In this document: one piece after another, positions 8,751 to 17,413 of the stretch
Layout of the letters: each line of letters begins with the position of its first letter
Position numbering within the stretch: position 1 is the stretch's first letter
From: Collinsella sp.
Lineage (GTDB): Bacteria; Actinomycetota; Coriobacteriia; Coriobacteriales; Coriobacteriaceae
Reading direction: 5' to 3'
DNA: 64,000 bases
Assembly (NCBI GenBank): GCA_019419555.1
Contig: DXZR01000002.1
Coordinates: 46,608 to 110,607 of the forward strand
The notes under the pieces: generated by a model
The model's input: only the letters and a program-made list of their open reading frames with translations
Databases searched by the model: none
What the model was told of the DNA's origin: nothing
Made by a program: the position numbers and the translations under genes

Positions 8751-8786
8751 ATGTGACAAAGGGACTGTCCCTTTGTCACATTTTTT
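8751..8786. repeat. Perfect palindromic hairpin with T-run (family 4), likely xpt terminator
   Basis: Arms 8751-8765 and 8767-8781 (ATGTGACAAAGGGAC and its complement) are perfect over 15 bp around one base, followed by TTTTT on the plus strand. The GTGA...GGGACTGT core resembles the arms of the family 3 elements, as at 9196-9266. It probably terminates xpt. Confidence 0.75.
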
Positions 8787-8806
8787 GTATGAGGGGAGGT
8801 GTTGAT

Positions 8807-9187
8807 ATGGATGAGAACAAGATGGGATGGAGCGAGTATGCACGCTATGCCGAGATGTCGGTCGAGGAGTTGGCACGCGATTGCGAAGTGCAGGTGTTTC
8901 GCGCGACGGGTCCGGGCGGACAGGGCGTGAACACGACGGACTCGGCGGTACGCATGAAGCATGGGCCCACGGGGATTGTCGTGACGGCGCGCGAGAGCCG
9001 CAGTCAGTTTCAGAATCGTAGCTGCTGTCTGCGTAAGCTGAGGGCAGAGCTTGAGCGTCGTGGCCGTCCGCCGCGTCGACGCGTAAAGACCAAGGTGCCC
9101 CAGCGCTCTCGCCAGCGCAGGCTCAATGATAAGCACTTCAACGCCATTAAAAAGGCCAACCGTCGCAAACCGGGCAGCGACGAATGA
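8807..9187 (+). CDS. Peptide chain release factor-like protein with GGQ motif
   Basis: A 126-residue protein that is essentially the catalytic domain 3 of a class I release factor. [18 protein letters not shown] at about residues 28-45 includes the GGQ tripeptide that triggers peptidyl-tRNA hydrolysis on the ribosome. The SRSQFQNR segment follows as in RF1/RF2. The stop-codon-reading domains are absent. The last 50 residues are very basic ([13 protein letters not shown] and KKANRRK), as in ribosome-rescue factors of the ArfB/ICT1/C12orf65 group, where the tail enters the empty mRNA channel. The sequence around GGQ is nearer to RF1/2 than to ArfB, so rescue of stalled ribosomes is an inference. 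Start at ATG 8807 behind GAGGGGAGGT. Confidence 0.82.
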   Translation: MDENKMGWSEYARYAEMSVEELARDCEVQVFRATGPGGQGVNTTDSAVRMKHGPTGIVVTARESRSQFQNRSCCLRKLRAELERRGRPPRRRVKTKVPQRSRQRRLNDKHFNAIKKANRRKPGSDE

Positions 9188-9195
9188 TCTCCTCA

Positions 9196-9266
9196 TAAGT
9201 TGCGGTGAAATAGGGATTGTTTTCCGGCTTTACCTGCATAAACAGTCCCTATTTCACCGCAACTTA
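9196..9266. repeat. Long inverted repeat, family 3 copy 1
   Basis: Arms TAAGTTGCGGTGAAATAGGGA (9196-9216) and its complement (9246-9266) pair perfectly over 21 bp around a 29-nt loop. It sits between convergent genes. Other copies: 26297-26363, 27580-27650, 53031-53103 and 57176-57244. Confidence 0.9.
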
Positions 9267-9273
9267 GGGATGG

Positions 9274-10236
9274 CTAGCGGGTGGGGTGCCAGACTTCGAG
9301 AGCGGCGGGAAGGACGTCGACCTCGATGCGCGAGGCGACAACGGGCTCGCCGTCGGCTTGGATGGGGTAGTCGGGCTCCTCAAAGGTGAGCTCGGCATGG
9401 CGGCAGCGGCGCATGCGAACCGGTGGCAACTTGGTGTGGTGGCCGTCCTTGGCCGAAAGAAACATAGGCAGGGCAATCGCGCGAGGGACGGGGCCGCATG
9501 CGTAGCAGACGTCGAGCATGCCGTCGCAGGGGTCGGCATCGGGGCAGATGCGATAGCCCGAGCCATACGTGGGGCCCAGCTGAATCGCCATGATGATCGC
9601 CCTTACGCGCTCGGCGGGCGCCCCGTCAAAGCTGACTGTCATGGGGTAGTTGCGGTAGCGCAGACCAAACTGCTCCAGACCCGAGAGGGTGTAGAGCGGA
9701 GCGCCAGCGAGGCCCGTCTTTTTGCGCAGCTCGGTGGTGCCCAGGCCGATGGCGGCATCGATGCCGACCGAAAGCGTTTGGTCGTAGTACTCAACGGTAG
9801 CCTCGCCGCTGCCGTTTGCGGGGTTCCATGAGCGAATGCGTCCGATATCCTGGCGCTGCAGCTCACAGGTGAGCAGCGCGCCAAAATCCTTGCCGGAGAA
9901 ATCTTCGATGCCGAGCGTCTGGGCAAAATCGTTGCCGGAGCCCACGGGCAGGACGGCAAGAGCGGGGCGGGCGTTCTCCTTTTGCGTCATAAGCCCGTTG
10001 ACGACCTCGTGGATCACGCCGTCGCCGCCGAGTGCGATAACGGTACGATAGCCCTGAGCCTGCGCGGCAAGCTCCTTGGCATGTCCCATGCGCTCAGTCA
10101 GCACCAGGTCAAACTGGGATGAGCGCGCGGTCATGTCCAAAAAGCGCTGCAGGCGCTCAGCGACCTCGCGCGCCGCACCCGACTGGGCGGCAGGGTTGGC
10201 GATTATGAGCGTGCGACCAAAATCAGTTGCGTGCAT
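9274..10236 (-). CDS. Diacylglycerol kinase family lipid kinase (YegS/BmrU type)
   Basis: A 320-residue protein starting at ATG 10236 with AGGAG 7 nt upstream. The N-terminal half has TLIIANPAAQSG near the start and ALGGDGVIHEVVNGL at about residue 68, the GGDGT-type nucleotide-binding loop. LPVGSGNDFAQTLG follows near residue 97. The C-terminal half is the beta-sandwich domain that binds lipid, with IQADGEPV near the end. Family members phosphorylate diacylglycerol or related lipids at the inner membrane face using ATP. The exact lipid cannot be told. The second glycine-rich motif has V in place of T (GGDGV). It is convergent with the release-factor gene and downstream of the ClC gene. Confidence 0.88.
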   Translation of the reverse strand: MHATDFGRTLIIANPAAQSGAAREVAERLQRFLDMTARSSQFDLVLTERMGHAKELAAQAQGYRTVIALGGDGVIHEVVNGLMTQKENARPALAVLPVGSGNDFAQTLGIEDFSGKDFGALLTCELQRQDIGRIRSWNPANGSGEATVEYYDQTLSVGIDAAIGLGTTELRKKTGLAGAPLYTLSGLEQFGLRYRNYPMTVSFDGAPAERVRAIIMAIQLGPTYGSGYRICPDADPCDGMLDVCYACGPVPRAIALPMFLSAKDGHHTKLPPVRMRRCRHAELTFEEPDYPIQADGEPVVASRIEVDVLPAALEVWHPTR

Positions 10237-10323
10237 GGAGCGACTCCTGGCGTATGACGTGACGGTGCGGTCGCGCTCAGGTCGAATTGCCCCCGATTGT
10301 GGCTGCACGGCGAATACTAACGT

Positions 10324-11745
10324 CTACTCTATCAGGTCGTTGTGGCGCTCGATAGCATCCGCTACCGTACCGCCCTCATCCACAATAAGCGAACGGCGTT
10401 TAGGCGAGACAATGCGCTGCGCGGGATATACGCCGCGGTGGCCGCCGACAAGATAGCTGATAAACGCCACGATCACGAAGAAGCCGGCTGCCGTGCCGTG
10501 GAACAGGTCGATGGCCATCATACAGGTGGTGATGGGCACGTTAAGGCCGGCGCAGAAAACACCGAGCATGCCCAGCGCCGCCAGAAAGCTGGGGTCGATA
10601 CCGACGAGGCAACCGATCCAGCCGCCGAGCGCCGCACCGATGCCAAACAGGGGCGTGACCTCGCCGCCTTGGAAGCCCGCACCCAGGGTAAGCGCCGTCA
10701 CCACGAGCTTGATGGCTGCGTCCGCCAGGGTCGTGTTACCGGCGAACCCGGCGCCCGAGAGCCAGGTGGCAAGGCCGGCATACTTCCAGGCGTCGAGCAT
10801 CGCGTATGCCGCGAGCACCACGAGCGCGCCCACGAGTGCGCGAGCAAGGTAGTTGGTGATAAAGCGACCGTACAGGCTTTTGACGGTTCGAACCGACCAG
10901 GCAAAGAGGCGTGCCGTCAGACCGAAGATAATGGCGCTGATAACAACGATGGCAACCGTCCGTGGTGTCATGTTGGGAACGCTGGCGATGACATTCGCTT
11001 CGTACTCGGTACCCAGGGCGAGTGATGTAAAGTAGCCGGTAAACGAGGCGACCAGACAGTAGATGCCCGCGGTGTAGTCGATCTTGCCGATAAAACACAT
11101 CTCCATGCCAAAGAACGCGCCGGCAAGGGGCGAACCGAATACGGCGCCAAAGGCCGACGAGATGCCGGCGAGCATGAGGTCGTGGTGGTCATGCTTTTTG
11201 AGGTGGGCGAGGCTCGAGATGTTGCTGGCGATGGTGCCGCCAATCTGCACCGCGGCTCCCTCGCGACCGGCCGATCCGCCCGTTAGGTGCGTGAGCGTGG
11301 AGCAGATGAAGGTGAGGACGGCCATGCGCATATGGATGAGACGTGTGCCCAGAGCGGAGTCGATGACCAGGTTGTTGCCTCGTTTGGCGGCAAGGCCGTG
11401 GTTTTTGTACACCCATGCGGTGGCCATGCCCACAACGGGAAGCAGCGCGTAAATCCATGCATGGTGCTCGCGATAGTCGGTCGCGATATTCAGCGAGGCC
11501 AAAAACGCCCAGGCGGCAACGCCCATGGCGAGCGAGACGATGACGACGAGTGCGAGCAACTTGGCGCTCGCGAGTAGGTTGCGGACATTGCGGCGCGTGT
11601 CGGCAGCTAAGAGATGCTCGGAGCGGGTGATCTGATGCCTGCCTGCCATGATGACGTCGTTCAGGGAGAAAAAGCCGCCGTCGTCGAGCGGCTGGGAATG
11701 ATCCTGCGCCTCGTTTGCGCTTTCGGGTTTGTCGGTAAAAGCCAT
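10324..11745 (-). CDS. ClC-type chloride channel or H+/Cl- exchanger
   Basis: A 473-residue integral membrane protein with about ten hydrophobic helices after a 60-residue cytoplasmic N-terminus. GGSAGREGAAVQIGG near residue 170 is the GREGP region and includes the gating glutamate. GGEVTPLFGIGAALG near residue 360 matches the GxFxP region. The first anion-binding loop usually reading GSGIP is replaced here by a less typical stretch, so ion selectivity is uncertain. No C-terminal CBS domains are present. The start ATG 11745 lies behind AGAGGAA. It is divergent from moeA, and 87 nt from the start of the lipid kinase gene. Confidence 0.87.
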   Translation of the reverse strand: MAFTDKPESANEAQDHSQPLDDGGFFSLNDVIMAGRHQITRSEHLLAADTRRNVRNLLASAKLLALVVIVSLAMGVAAWAFLASLNIATDYREHHAWIYALLPVVGMATAWVYKNHGLAAKRGNNLVIDSALGTRLIHMRMAVLTFICSTLTHLTGGSAGREGAAVQIGGTIASNISSLAHLKKHDHHDLMLAGISSAFGAVFGSPLAGAFFGMEMCFIGKIDYTAGIYCLVASFTGYFTSLALGTEYEANVIASVPNMTPRTVAIVVISAIIFGLTARLFAWSVRTVKSLYGRFITNYLARALVGALVVLAAYAMLDAWKYAGLATWLSGAGFAGNTTLADAAIKLVVTALTLGAGFQGGEVTPLFGIGAALGGWIGCLVGIDPSFLAALGMLGVFCAGLNVPITTCMMAIDLFHGTAAGFFVIVAFISYLVGGHRGVYPAQRIVSPKRRSLIVDEGGTVADAIERHNDLIE

Positions 11746-11891
11746 ACGTTCCTCTTTTTGGTTGCAACACGAGCATTATAAAACGCGGTAAACGCGACGA
11801 GCCGGTGGGTTGGTTTCCATTCTGTTTCGCGGCTTGCGGCCGACAGGTGTATTTGCGGGTACAGGCCAAGTCGCGGTCGCGCGTCGGGGAT

Positions 11892-11897
11892 TATACT
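11892..11897 (+). promoter_or_regulatory. Candidate -10 element for moeA
   Basis: TATACT lies 56 nt before the moeA start, with no good -35 hexamer at the usual distance. A short CGGCG/CGCCG hairpin follows just before the ribosome binding site. Confidence 0.3.
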
Positions 11898-11953
11898 TAG
11901 ACAAGCATAAAGAATCGGCGCCCCGTTGTGCGCCGTGGCATTAAGAGGTGCAT

Positions 11954-13216
11954 ATGGCAGAGAAGCTCATTCCGCTGGAGGACGCGCAGTCGATTGTTCT
12001 GTCGCACGTTGCTCCGACCGATCTCGTCGAGATTCCCGTGTGGCAGGCCACCGGTCTTCCCTTGGCCGAGGACGCGGTGGCCGATATCGATATCTCGCCG
12101 TTTGCCAACAGCGCTATGGACGGATATGCCGTGCGCTCGGCGGACTTGGCGCAGACGTCTGGCGAGGCGCCGGTGACGCTCGACGTTATCGGACATGAGG
12201 CCGCGGGCCATGTGTTTGAGGGCACAATCGGAGTGGGCGAGACGGTCCGCATCATGACAGGCGCGCCGGTGCCCGAGGGTGCCGATGCCGTAGTGAAATA
12301 CGAGATCGTCGACGTGCTCGATGGCGACGGCAACGAGGGCTCGCACGTGAGCTTCTCGGCGCCTGCTAAAGTGGGGGAGAACGTTCGCTCTGCTGCCGAG
12401 GAGGCCCATGCCGGCGATGTTGTGATGCGCGCCGGCGAGGTCGTGGCTCCGGCGGGCGCGGGTCTGCTGGCGAGCGCCGGATACGCGAGCGTGAAGGTGC
12501 ACGCTGCCCCACGTGTGGGCATCATCTCGCTGGGCACGGAGCTGGTCGCGCCGAGCGAGCTGCCGGCACGCGGGCAGATTCGCGATTCCAATTCCTCGGC
12601 GTTAATGGCCGAGGTGCTCGATGCTGGGGCCGACCCAGTGTTCTACGGCATTGCGCCCGACGACGAGCGGGCGATTGCCGAGCTGGTGCACCGCGCCGCG
12701 CAAGAGTGCGATTTTGTCATTACGAGCGGTGGCGCCTCGGCTGGCGACTACGACTATGTGACGGCGCTCGTCCGGCGCGAGGGCGTGGTGCTGTTTGACC
12801 GCATCTCGATGCGTCCGGGCAAGGCCATCACGTTTGGCTTGCTCGGGGGCAAGCCCTACCTAGGGCTTTCAGGCAATCCGGCTGCGGCGTATGTAGGCTT
12901 TGAGATGCTCGCCCGTCCGGCGATTCGCAAGATGCGCGGCTTTGCCGAGGGCGTGCGTCCCGTGCAGCAGGCGACGCTCACGCACGGCGTGAAAAAGCGC
13001 CAGGACCGACGCTTCTTCGATCGCGCCACGGTTTTGCGCGACCCCGAGACCGGTGAGCTGTTGGTGACCGAGGCCAAGACGCAGAATTCGGCGCTGCTCG
13101 GCACGATGCAGCGGTCCAACTGCCTGCTGCGCGTTGACGAAGGACCGTGCGAGCTCAAGGCGGGAGATGCCGTGGACGTTGTTCGCGTCGACCTGCCCGA
13201 GGGCGCCGTGTTGTAG
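11954..13216 (+). CDS. moeA: Molybdopterin molybdenumtransferase
   Basis: A 420-residue protein that inserts molybdate into adenylylated molybdopterin. FANSAMDGYAVR near residue 50 is the MoeA signature. The central MogA-like domain shows RIMTGAPVPEGADAVV near residue 100 and ITSGGASAGDYDY near residue 255, where the conserved SGGxSxGxxD motif binds the cofactor phosphate. LSGNPAA lies near residue 305, and the C-terminal domain IV closes the chain. The start is ATG 11954 after AAGAGG. mogA begins 10 nt after the stop, so the two are almost certainly cotranscribed. It serves the FdhF, hydroxylase and oxidoreductase genes in this window. Confidence 0.94.
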   Translation: MAEKLIPLEDAQSIVLSHVAPTDLVEIPVWQATGLPLAEDAVADIDISPFANSAMDGYAVRSADLAQTSGEAPVTLDVIGHEAAGHVFEGTIGVGETVRIMTGAPVPEGADAVVKYEIVDVLDGDGNEGSHVSFSAPAKVGENVRSAAEEAHAGDVVMRAGEVVAPAGAGLLASAGYASVKVHAAPRVGIISLGTELVAPSELPARGQIRDSNSSALMAEVLDAGADPVFYGIAPDDERAIAELVHRAAQECDFVITSGGASAGDYDYVTALVRREGVVLFDRISMRPGKAITFGLLGGKPYLGLSGNPAAAYVGFEMLARPAIRKMRGFAEGVRPVQQATLTHGVKKRQDRRFFDRATVLRDPETGELLVTEAKTQNSALLGTMQRSNCLLRVDEGPCELKAGDAVDVVRVDLPEGAVL

Positions 13217-13226
13217 GAGGAATGCT

Positions 13227-13706
13227 ATGGAGCTGAAGATTTCGATTGTGACGTGCTCGGATACGCGCGATCTTGCCCAGGACGAGGCGGGTGCTGCGCT
13301 CGAGGAACTCATCGTGGCGCAGGGCTGGACGGTCGCCTCACATGTGGTCGTGCGCGACGACGTCAGCGAGATTGGTGATGCCATTGCGGAAGCCGCCGAT
13401 GAGTGCCACGCCCATGTCGTGCTTACCTGCGGCGGCACGGGGCTTTCGATGCGCGATGTGACGCCCGAGGCGACGCGTGCCGTCTGCGAGCGCGATGTGC
13501 CGGGCATTGCAGAGGCAATCCGTGCGTACTCGATGACCAAGACGCGCCGCGCTATGCTCTCGCGTGCTATTTGCATGCAACGAGGTCATACACTTGTCGT
13601 AAACTTTCCCGGTTCCACGAAGGCCGCCCGCGAAAGCTGGGAGGCCATAGCGGACCAGCTGGAGCACGCGGCTCAGATGACAGCGGGCGGCGGACATACC
13701 AACTAA
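13227..13706 (+). CDS. mogA: Molybdopterin adenylyltransferase (MogA/MoaB family)
   Basis: A 159-residue single-domain protein. SIVTCSDTRD opens the chain, and LTCGGTGLSMRDVTPEA near residue 70 holds the GGTG loop and the aspartate that bind molybdopterin. INFPGS-type VVNFPGSTKAARE near residue 130 completes the site. It activates molybdopterin with ATP so that MoeA can exchange AMP for molybdate. Whether to call it MogA or MoaB cannot be settled without alignment; with only one such gene here it probably does the adenylylation. Start at ATG 13227 with TAGGAGGAA upstream. Confidence 0.88.
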   Translation: MELKISIVTCSDTRDLAQDEAGAALEELIVAQGWTVASHVVVRDDVSEIGDAIAEAADECHAHVVLTCGGTGLSMRDVTPEATRAVCERDVPGIAEAIRAYSMTKTRRAMLSRAICMQRGHTLVVNFPGSTKAARESWEAIADQLEHAAQMTAGGGHTN

Positions 13707-13797
13707 GCTATTTACCTGCGGTGGGGCGACCTTATCGATCGCTCCGCTTTTGTTTTCCGCCGAATCGACGCCGAGGTGTACGGTAACTCGAAACTAT

Positions 13798-13849
13798 ATT
13801 CTCAGGCGAGAATAATTTCTCACTAACATTATTCGCGCAAAAGTATAAT
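13798..13849 (+). promoter_or_regulatory. Palindrome and -10 element upstream of modA
   Basis: ATTCTC-aggc-GAGAAT (13798-13813) is a perfect inverted repeat in an AT-rich stretch. TATAAT at 13844-13849 lies 61 nt before the modA start and has no good -35. The palindrome is placed where an activator or molybdate-responsive regulator might bind. It does not look like the E. coli ModE box. Confidence 0.4.
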
Positions 13850-13909
13850 CTGATTGCAGATTAAAGCCCGCGGTGGGGTACCCGGGCACAAGGTCCGAAA
13901 GGGTTGAAT

Positions 13910-14782
13910 ATGTTCGATATGGTTTCTCGCCGCGGATTCGTCTCGCTTTCTGCTGTCGCCGCTGCCGGCCTTGGTCTTGCTGGCTGCTCGGGCAGCAAGA
14001 CGTCCGAGCCGGCCGGATCCGATGCCGGTTCTGCTAAGGCATCTTCCAAGAAGGCTGTCGAGCTGCAGGTCTTTGCCGCCAACTCGCTCGAGAAGGCTCT
14101 GCCCGAGGTTCAGGAGCTCTACACAGAGCAGACCGGCACCACGTTTGCAGACACGCAGTTTAAGGCCTCCGGCGACCTTGTCGAGCAGATGCGCGCCGGT
14201 GCCGCCGTCGACGTGCTCATTACCGCTTCCAAGGGCACCATGGATGACGCTGAGACCGCCGAGCTCGTCGACGTCGATACGCGTGAGGACATGTTCGTCA
14301 ACGACCTCGTGATCATTCGCGCCGAGGGCTCCGACACCAAGGTCGAGGCCATCGCCGACGTCGTGAATCTGGACGGCAAGATCGCCATTGGCGACGCTAA
14401 GACTGTTCCCGCTGGCAAGTATGCCAACCAGGCCCTGGCCTCCGTGGGCCTCTACACCGGCACCGAGGGCGACGACGGCGAGTATGCGCCCGAGATCGCC
14501 GATAAGGTTGCCCTGGCCGATAAGGTGGGCACCGCCGCCGCCTATGTGTCCACAGGCGACTGCGTGGCCGGTTTTGTCTACAGCTCCGATATCTTCCGTT
14601 ACGACGGCATCGAGGAAGCCTTCGTGTGCCCCGAGGATTCGCACAAGCCCATCGTGTACCCGGGTGCTGTCGCCGATGGCTCCGAGCACGCCGACGAGGC
14701 CAAGGCATTTATCGACTTTTGTCTGTCCAACAAGAAGGCCCAGAAGATTTGGGCCAAATACGGCTTTGAGCTTTCCGCGTAG
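13910..14782 (+). CDS. modA: Molybdate ABC transporter, substrate-binding lipoprotein
   Basis: A 290-residue protein. A twin-basic N-terminus and hydrophobic stretch end in LGLAGC, a lipobox, so it is anchored to the outer face of the membrane. FAANSLEKALPEV at about residue 50 is the ModA opening motif, where serine contacts the oxyanion. DVLITASKGTMD near residue 105 and VPAGKYANQAL near residue 165 are further family signatures. It captures molybdate, possibly tungstate, for ModB and ModC. The start is ATG 13910, 6 nt after GAAAGGG; a TTG two codons earlier is closer to that site. Confidence 0.92.
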   Translation: MFDMVSRRGFVSLSAVAAAGLGLAGCSGSKTSEPAGSDAGSAKASSKKAVELQVFAANSLEKALPEVQELYTEQTGTTFADTQFKASGDLVEQMRAGAAVDVLITASKGTMDDAETAELVDVDTREDMFVNDLVIIRAEGSDTKVEAIADVVNLDGKIAIGDAKTVPAGKYANQALASVGLYTGTEGDDGEYAPEIADKVALADKVGTAAAYVSTGDCVAGFVYSSDIFRYDGIEEAFVCPEDSHKPIVYPGAVADGSEHADEAKAFIDFCLSNKKAQKIWAKYGFELSA

Positions 14783-14850
14783 TGCGGCTTGGCGCGATAA
14801 TTCCATCGTTTTGTGTTTCGCTCCGTCCTCGTATTCGCTTGGAGCTTTTC

Positions 14851-16293
14851 GTGCTTAATAGATTCCGCATGCTTGTCGACTGTGCTTTGATCTTCGCGCT
14901 TTGCTGGGTGCCGGGGTTTGCGTTTGCTGGGGACACTGAGGACGGGGCCCAGGTTCCTGCGACCGCTCATGGGCTTTCCTATGGGATCGAGGGTTTTGAG
15001 CGGTTGGCCAAGGGGACCGCCCGTACCATGGAGGGCCAGCCTGAAGGCTACCGGTTTCCCGTTGACGAGGACGTGGACCTTGTAGTGGCGCCTGCTGCCG
15101 ATCGCGTTGTGGTGTGGATATCGCCCAAGGCGGTCGAGAAGTATGGATTGGATCCGCAGGACAACGAGTGCGTATCGGGTCTCAAGGCCCTCGTCTGTAA
15201 GCTCGACGGCGCAAACTGCATGGGGGGTGCGCAGTTAGGGGACGTGGATCTTCCTTGGTATGTCACGGCGGAAACAACGTTTGATGCCGGTGGGTATACC
15301 TATGGCTTTGACGAGCGCGGTGCGGATGGGGACCGCTATGTGGTGATTGCATCAGCCTCGGGTGATGCCAAGGGCGGCGCGCGTTGGCTTGATAGCGCTC
15401 AAATGGTAGAAGCATCGTCTGTCGTGTTGCGGAATGAGCAGGGGCCCTTGACCTCACTGGCCTCCTTTTTAGGCGACATCGACTATCGACCGTTTTGGGT
15501 GTCCATAAAAACGAGCGGCCTTGCCCTGTTGATCTCCTTTGCGCTGGGCCTGTTCGCCGCGTGGAAGACTATGGGTACCTCGAGTCGCATCAAGGGTCTG
15601 CTCGACTCGGTCTTTACCATCCCTATGGTGCTGCCGCCCACGGTCTGCGGATTTCTGCTCCTCATGCTGTTTGGCCGCTCGACCGGGGTGGGCCAGTGGC
15701 TCATCGCGCACGGCGTCTCGATCGTCTTTACCTGGCCCGCGGCGGTCATTTCGGCCGTCGTGGTGTCGTTTCCCCTGGTCTACCGTACGGCGCTCGGAGC
15801 CTTCGAGAGCCTCGACACGCAGATGCTCGATGCGGCGCGCACGCTGGGCTGGTCCGAGCGTCGCATCTTCACCAAGCTTATGATGCCGCTCGGCTGGCCC
15901 TCCATCGCCGCCGGCACGGTGCTCGCCTTCGCGCGTGCCATGGGCGAGTTTGGCTGCACCCTGTTCTTTGCGGGCAACTACGCCGGCATTACGCAGACCA
16001 TCCCCATCGCCATCTACTTTGAGTGGATGGGCGGCAACACGTCGGTGGCCCTCTTTTGGGTCGTCGTCGTGATCGCGTTTAGTTTCCTGGTCATTCTGTT
16101 CATCAATATGTACACGGCGCATTCGCAAAAGTATCGCGAGTGCGGCCTGTCCCGCGCGGAGCGCAAGCAGGCCAAGCAGCTGGGCGGCCAGACCGATTCG
16201 CTCGACCCAGTCGGCGGAGATGCGCTGCGTATCGATCGCGAGGCGTTGGCCGAGCTTATGCGCGATGACACGGTCGCAAAGGGAGGTCGATAA
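14851..16293 (+). CDS. modB: Molybdate ABC transporter permease with an extra N-terminal extracytoplasmic domain
   Basis: A 480-residue protein, about twice the usual ModB length of 220-230. The start is GTG 14851, 6 nt after GGAG. The first ~26 residues form a signal peptide or anchor ending in FAFA. About 190 residues of soluble, acidic sequence with three or four cysteines follow, which I do not recognise. The normal permease begins near residue 205 and has about six helices. Its ABC-contact loop, LDAARTLGWSERRIFTKLMM, is at about residues 325-345. A charged cytoplasmic tail ends the chain. The extra domain would face outward, next to ModA. Confidence 0.9.
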   Translation: MLNRFRMLVDCALIFALCWVPGFAFAGDTEDGAQVPATAHGLSYGIEGFERLAKGTARTMEGQPEGYRFPVDEDVDLVVAPAADRVVVWISPKAVEKYGLDPQDNECVSGLKALVCKLDGANCMGGAQLGDVDLPWYVTAETTFDAGGYTYGFDERGADGDRYVVIASASGDAKGGARWLDSAQMVEASSVVLRNEQGPLTSLASFLGDIDYRPFWVSIKTSGLALLISFALGLFAAWKTMGTSSRIKGLLDSVFTIPMVLPPTVCGFLLLMLFGRSTGVGQWLIAHGVSIVFTWPAAVISAVVVSFPLVYRTALGAFESLDTQMLDAARTLGWSERRIFTKLMMPLGWPSIAAGTVLAFARAMGEFGCTLFFAGNYAGITQTIPIAIYFEWMGGNTSVALFWVVVVIAFSFLVILFINMYTAHSQKYRECGLSRAERKQAKQLGGQTDSLDPVGGDALRIDREALAELMRDDTVAKGGR

Positions 16294-16296
16294 GCC

Positions 16297-17367
16297 ATGT
16301 CGCTCGTTCTGGATATCAAAAAGCGCTATCCCGGCTTTACTCTCGACATTCAGCTCGAGGCTGGCGAGGAGCGCGTGGCGCTGCTGGGTGCCTCGGGTTG
16401 TGGCAAGAGCTGTACGCTGCGCTGCATTGCCGGCGTGGAGACGCCCGACGAGGGCAAGATCGTCGTCAACGGTGTGACCTTTTTTGACTCGTCGGCGGGC
16501 ATCAACCTGTCGCCCCAGGAGCGCAAATGCGCCCTGCTGTTCCAAAACTATCAGCTCTTTCCCAACATGACGGTGGCCGATAACGTATGCGCCGGTGTAA
16601 AGGATGCGGGCGACGCCGTGGCGCGCAAAAGGCTGGCCGAGCGCTATCTGGGCATTTTCGGTCTGGCCGATTTTGCCGACCGCTACCCCGTGCGACTCTC
16701 GGGCGGTCAGCAGCAACGCGTGGCGCTTGCCCGCATGGTGGCGGCGCATCCGGGCATTTTTATGTTCGACGAGCCCATGAGTGCGCTCGATGCGTACCTC
16801 AAGAGCGCCCTCGAGCAGAACATGCTCGACCTGTTCGATGTATGCAACCGCACCGTGCTCTACGTGAGTCACGATATCGACGAGGCGTGCCGTCTGTGCG
16901 AGCGCATCTGCGTAATGCACAACGGGCATGTTGAGGAGATCGGCTCCATCGAGGACGTGGTTCGCCGTCCGCAGACGCTGGCGGCGCTGCGTCTGACGGG
17001 GTGCAAGAACACAAGCCGGGCGCGCAAGATTGGCGACGAAGAAGTTGAGGCCCTCGACTGGGGCATGACCTTTAACGTGGGCCGCGAGGTTCCCGATGAC
17101 GTGGCATATCTGGGTATTCGTGCGAGCTACTTCCATGTGGACAACCGTGCCGAGCGGGGTCGCAACAGCTACGATTTGCACGTGGCGCGCGTGAGCGATT
17201 CGCGTTTTGAGCGCCTGGTGCTGTTGGATGCGCCGCGGGCCGATGCGCCCACGCGTTTGCAGTGGAAGGTCAACAAAGTGGGCATGCCTGTCGACGAGCT
17301 ACCGCAAGCAGGCGAGACGCTGCGCATGCATTTTGATGCCAGCAGGATCCATTTGGTTTGTCGATAG
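16297..17367 (+). CDS. modC: Molybdate ABC transporter ATP-binding protein
   Basis: A 356-residue ATPase that powers molybdate uptake. Walker A is GASGCGKS near residue 31, the Q-loop lies in LLFQNYQLFP near residue 80, the signature is LSGGQQQR near residue 133, and Walker B is IFMFDEP near residue 153, followed by SALD and the switch histidine in YVSHDIDEA. After residue 235 comes a C-terminal extension resembling the TOBE/MOP-type regulatory domain of ModC proteins, although its motifs are weak. The start ATG 16297 follows GGGAGG, 3 nt after modB. It closes the modABC operon. Confidence 0.92.
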   Translation: MSLVLDIKKRYPGFTLDIQLEAGEERVALLGASGCGKSCTLRCIAGVETPDEGKIVVNGVTFFDSSAGINLSPQERKCALLFQNYQLFPNMTVADNVCAGVKDAGDAVARKRLAERYLGIFGLADFADRYPVRLSGGQQQRVALARMVAAHPGIFMFDEPMSALDAYLKSALEQNMLDLFDVCNRTVLYVSHDIDEACRLCERICVMHNGHVEEIGSIEDVVRRPQTLAALRLTGCKNTSRARKIGDEEVEALDWGMTFNVGREVPDDVAYLGIRASYFHVDNRAERGRNSYDLHVARVSDSRFERLVLLDAPRADAPTRLQWKVNKVGMPVDELPQAGETLRMHFDASRIHLVCR

Positions 17368-17371
17368 CGCC

Positions 17372-17413
17372 GGGTAATGCCGTCGGGGATATAAGCCTCG
17401 GCGGCTTTGTTTT
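17372..17413 (+). terminator. Possible terminator of modABC
   Basis: GCCG...CGGC arms with several mismatches enclose a short AT-rich loop and are followed by TTTGTTTTT. The stem is imperfect. Confidence 0.4.

Noticed and set aside
11898..13909. Moco riboswitch upstream of moeA or modA
   Set aside because: The moeA leader is only about 55 nt, and the modA leader shows a palindrome but not the multi-helix Moco aptamer.
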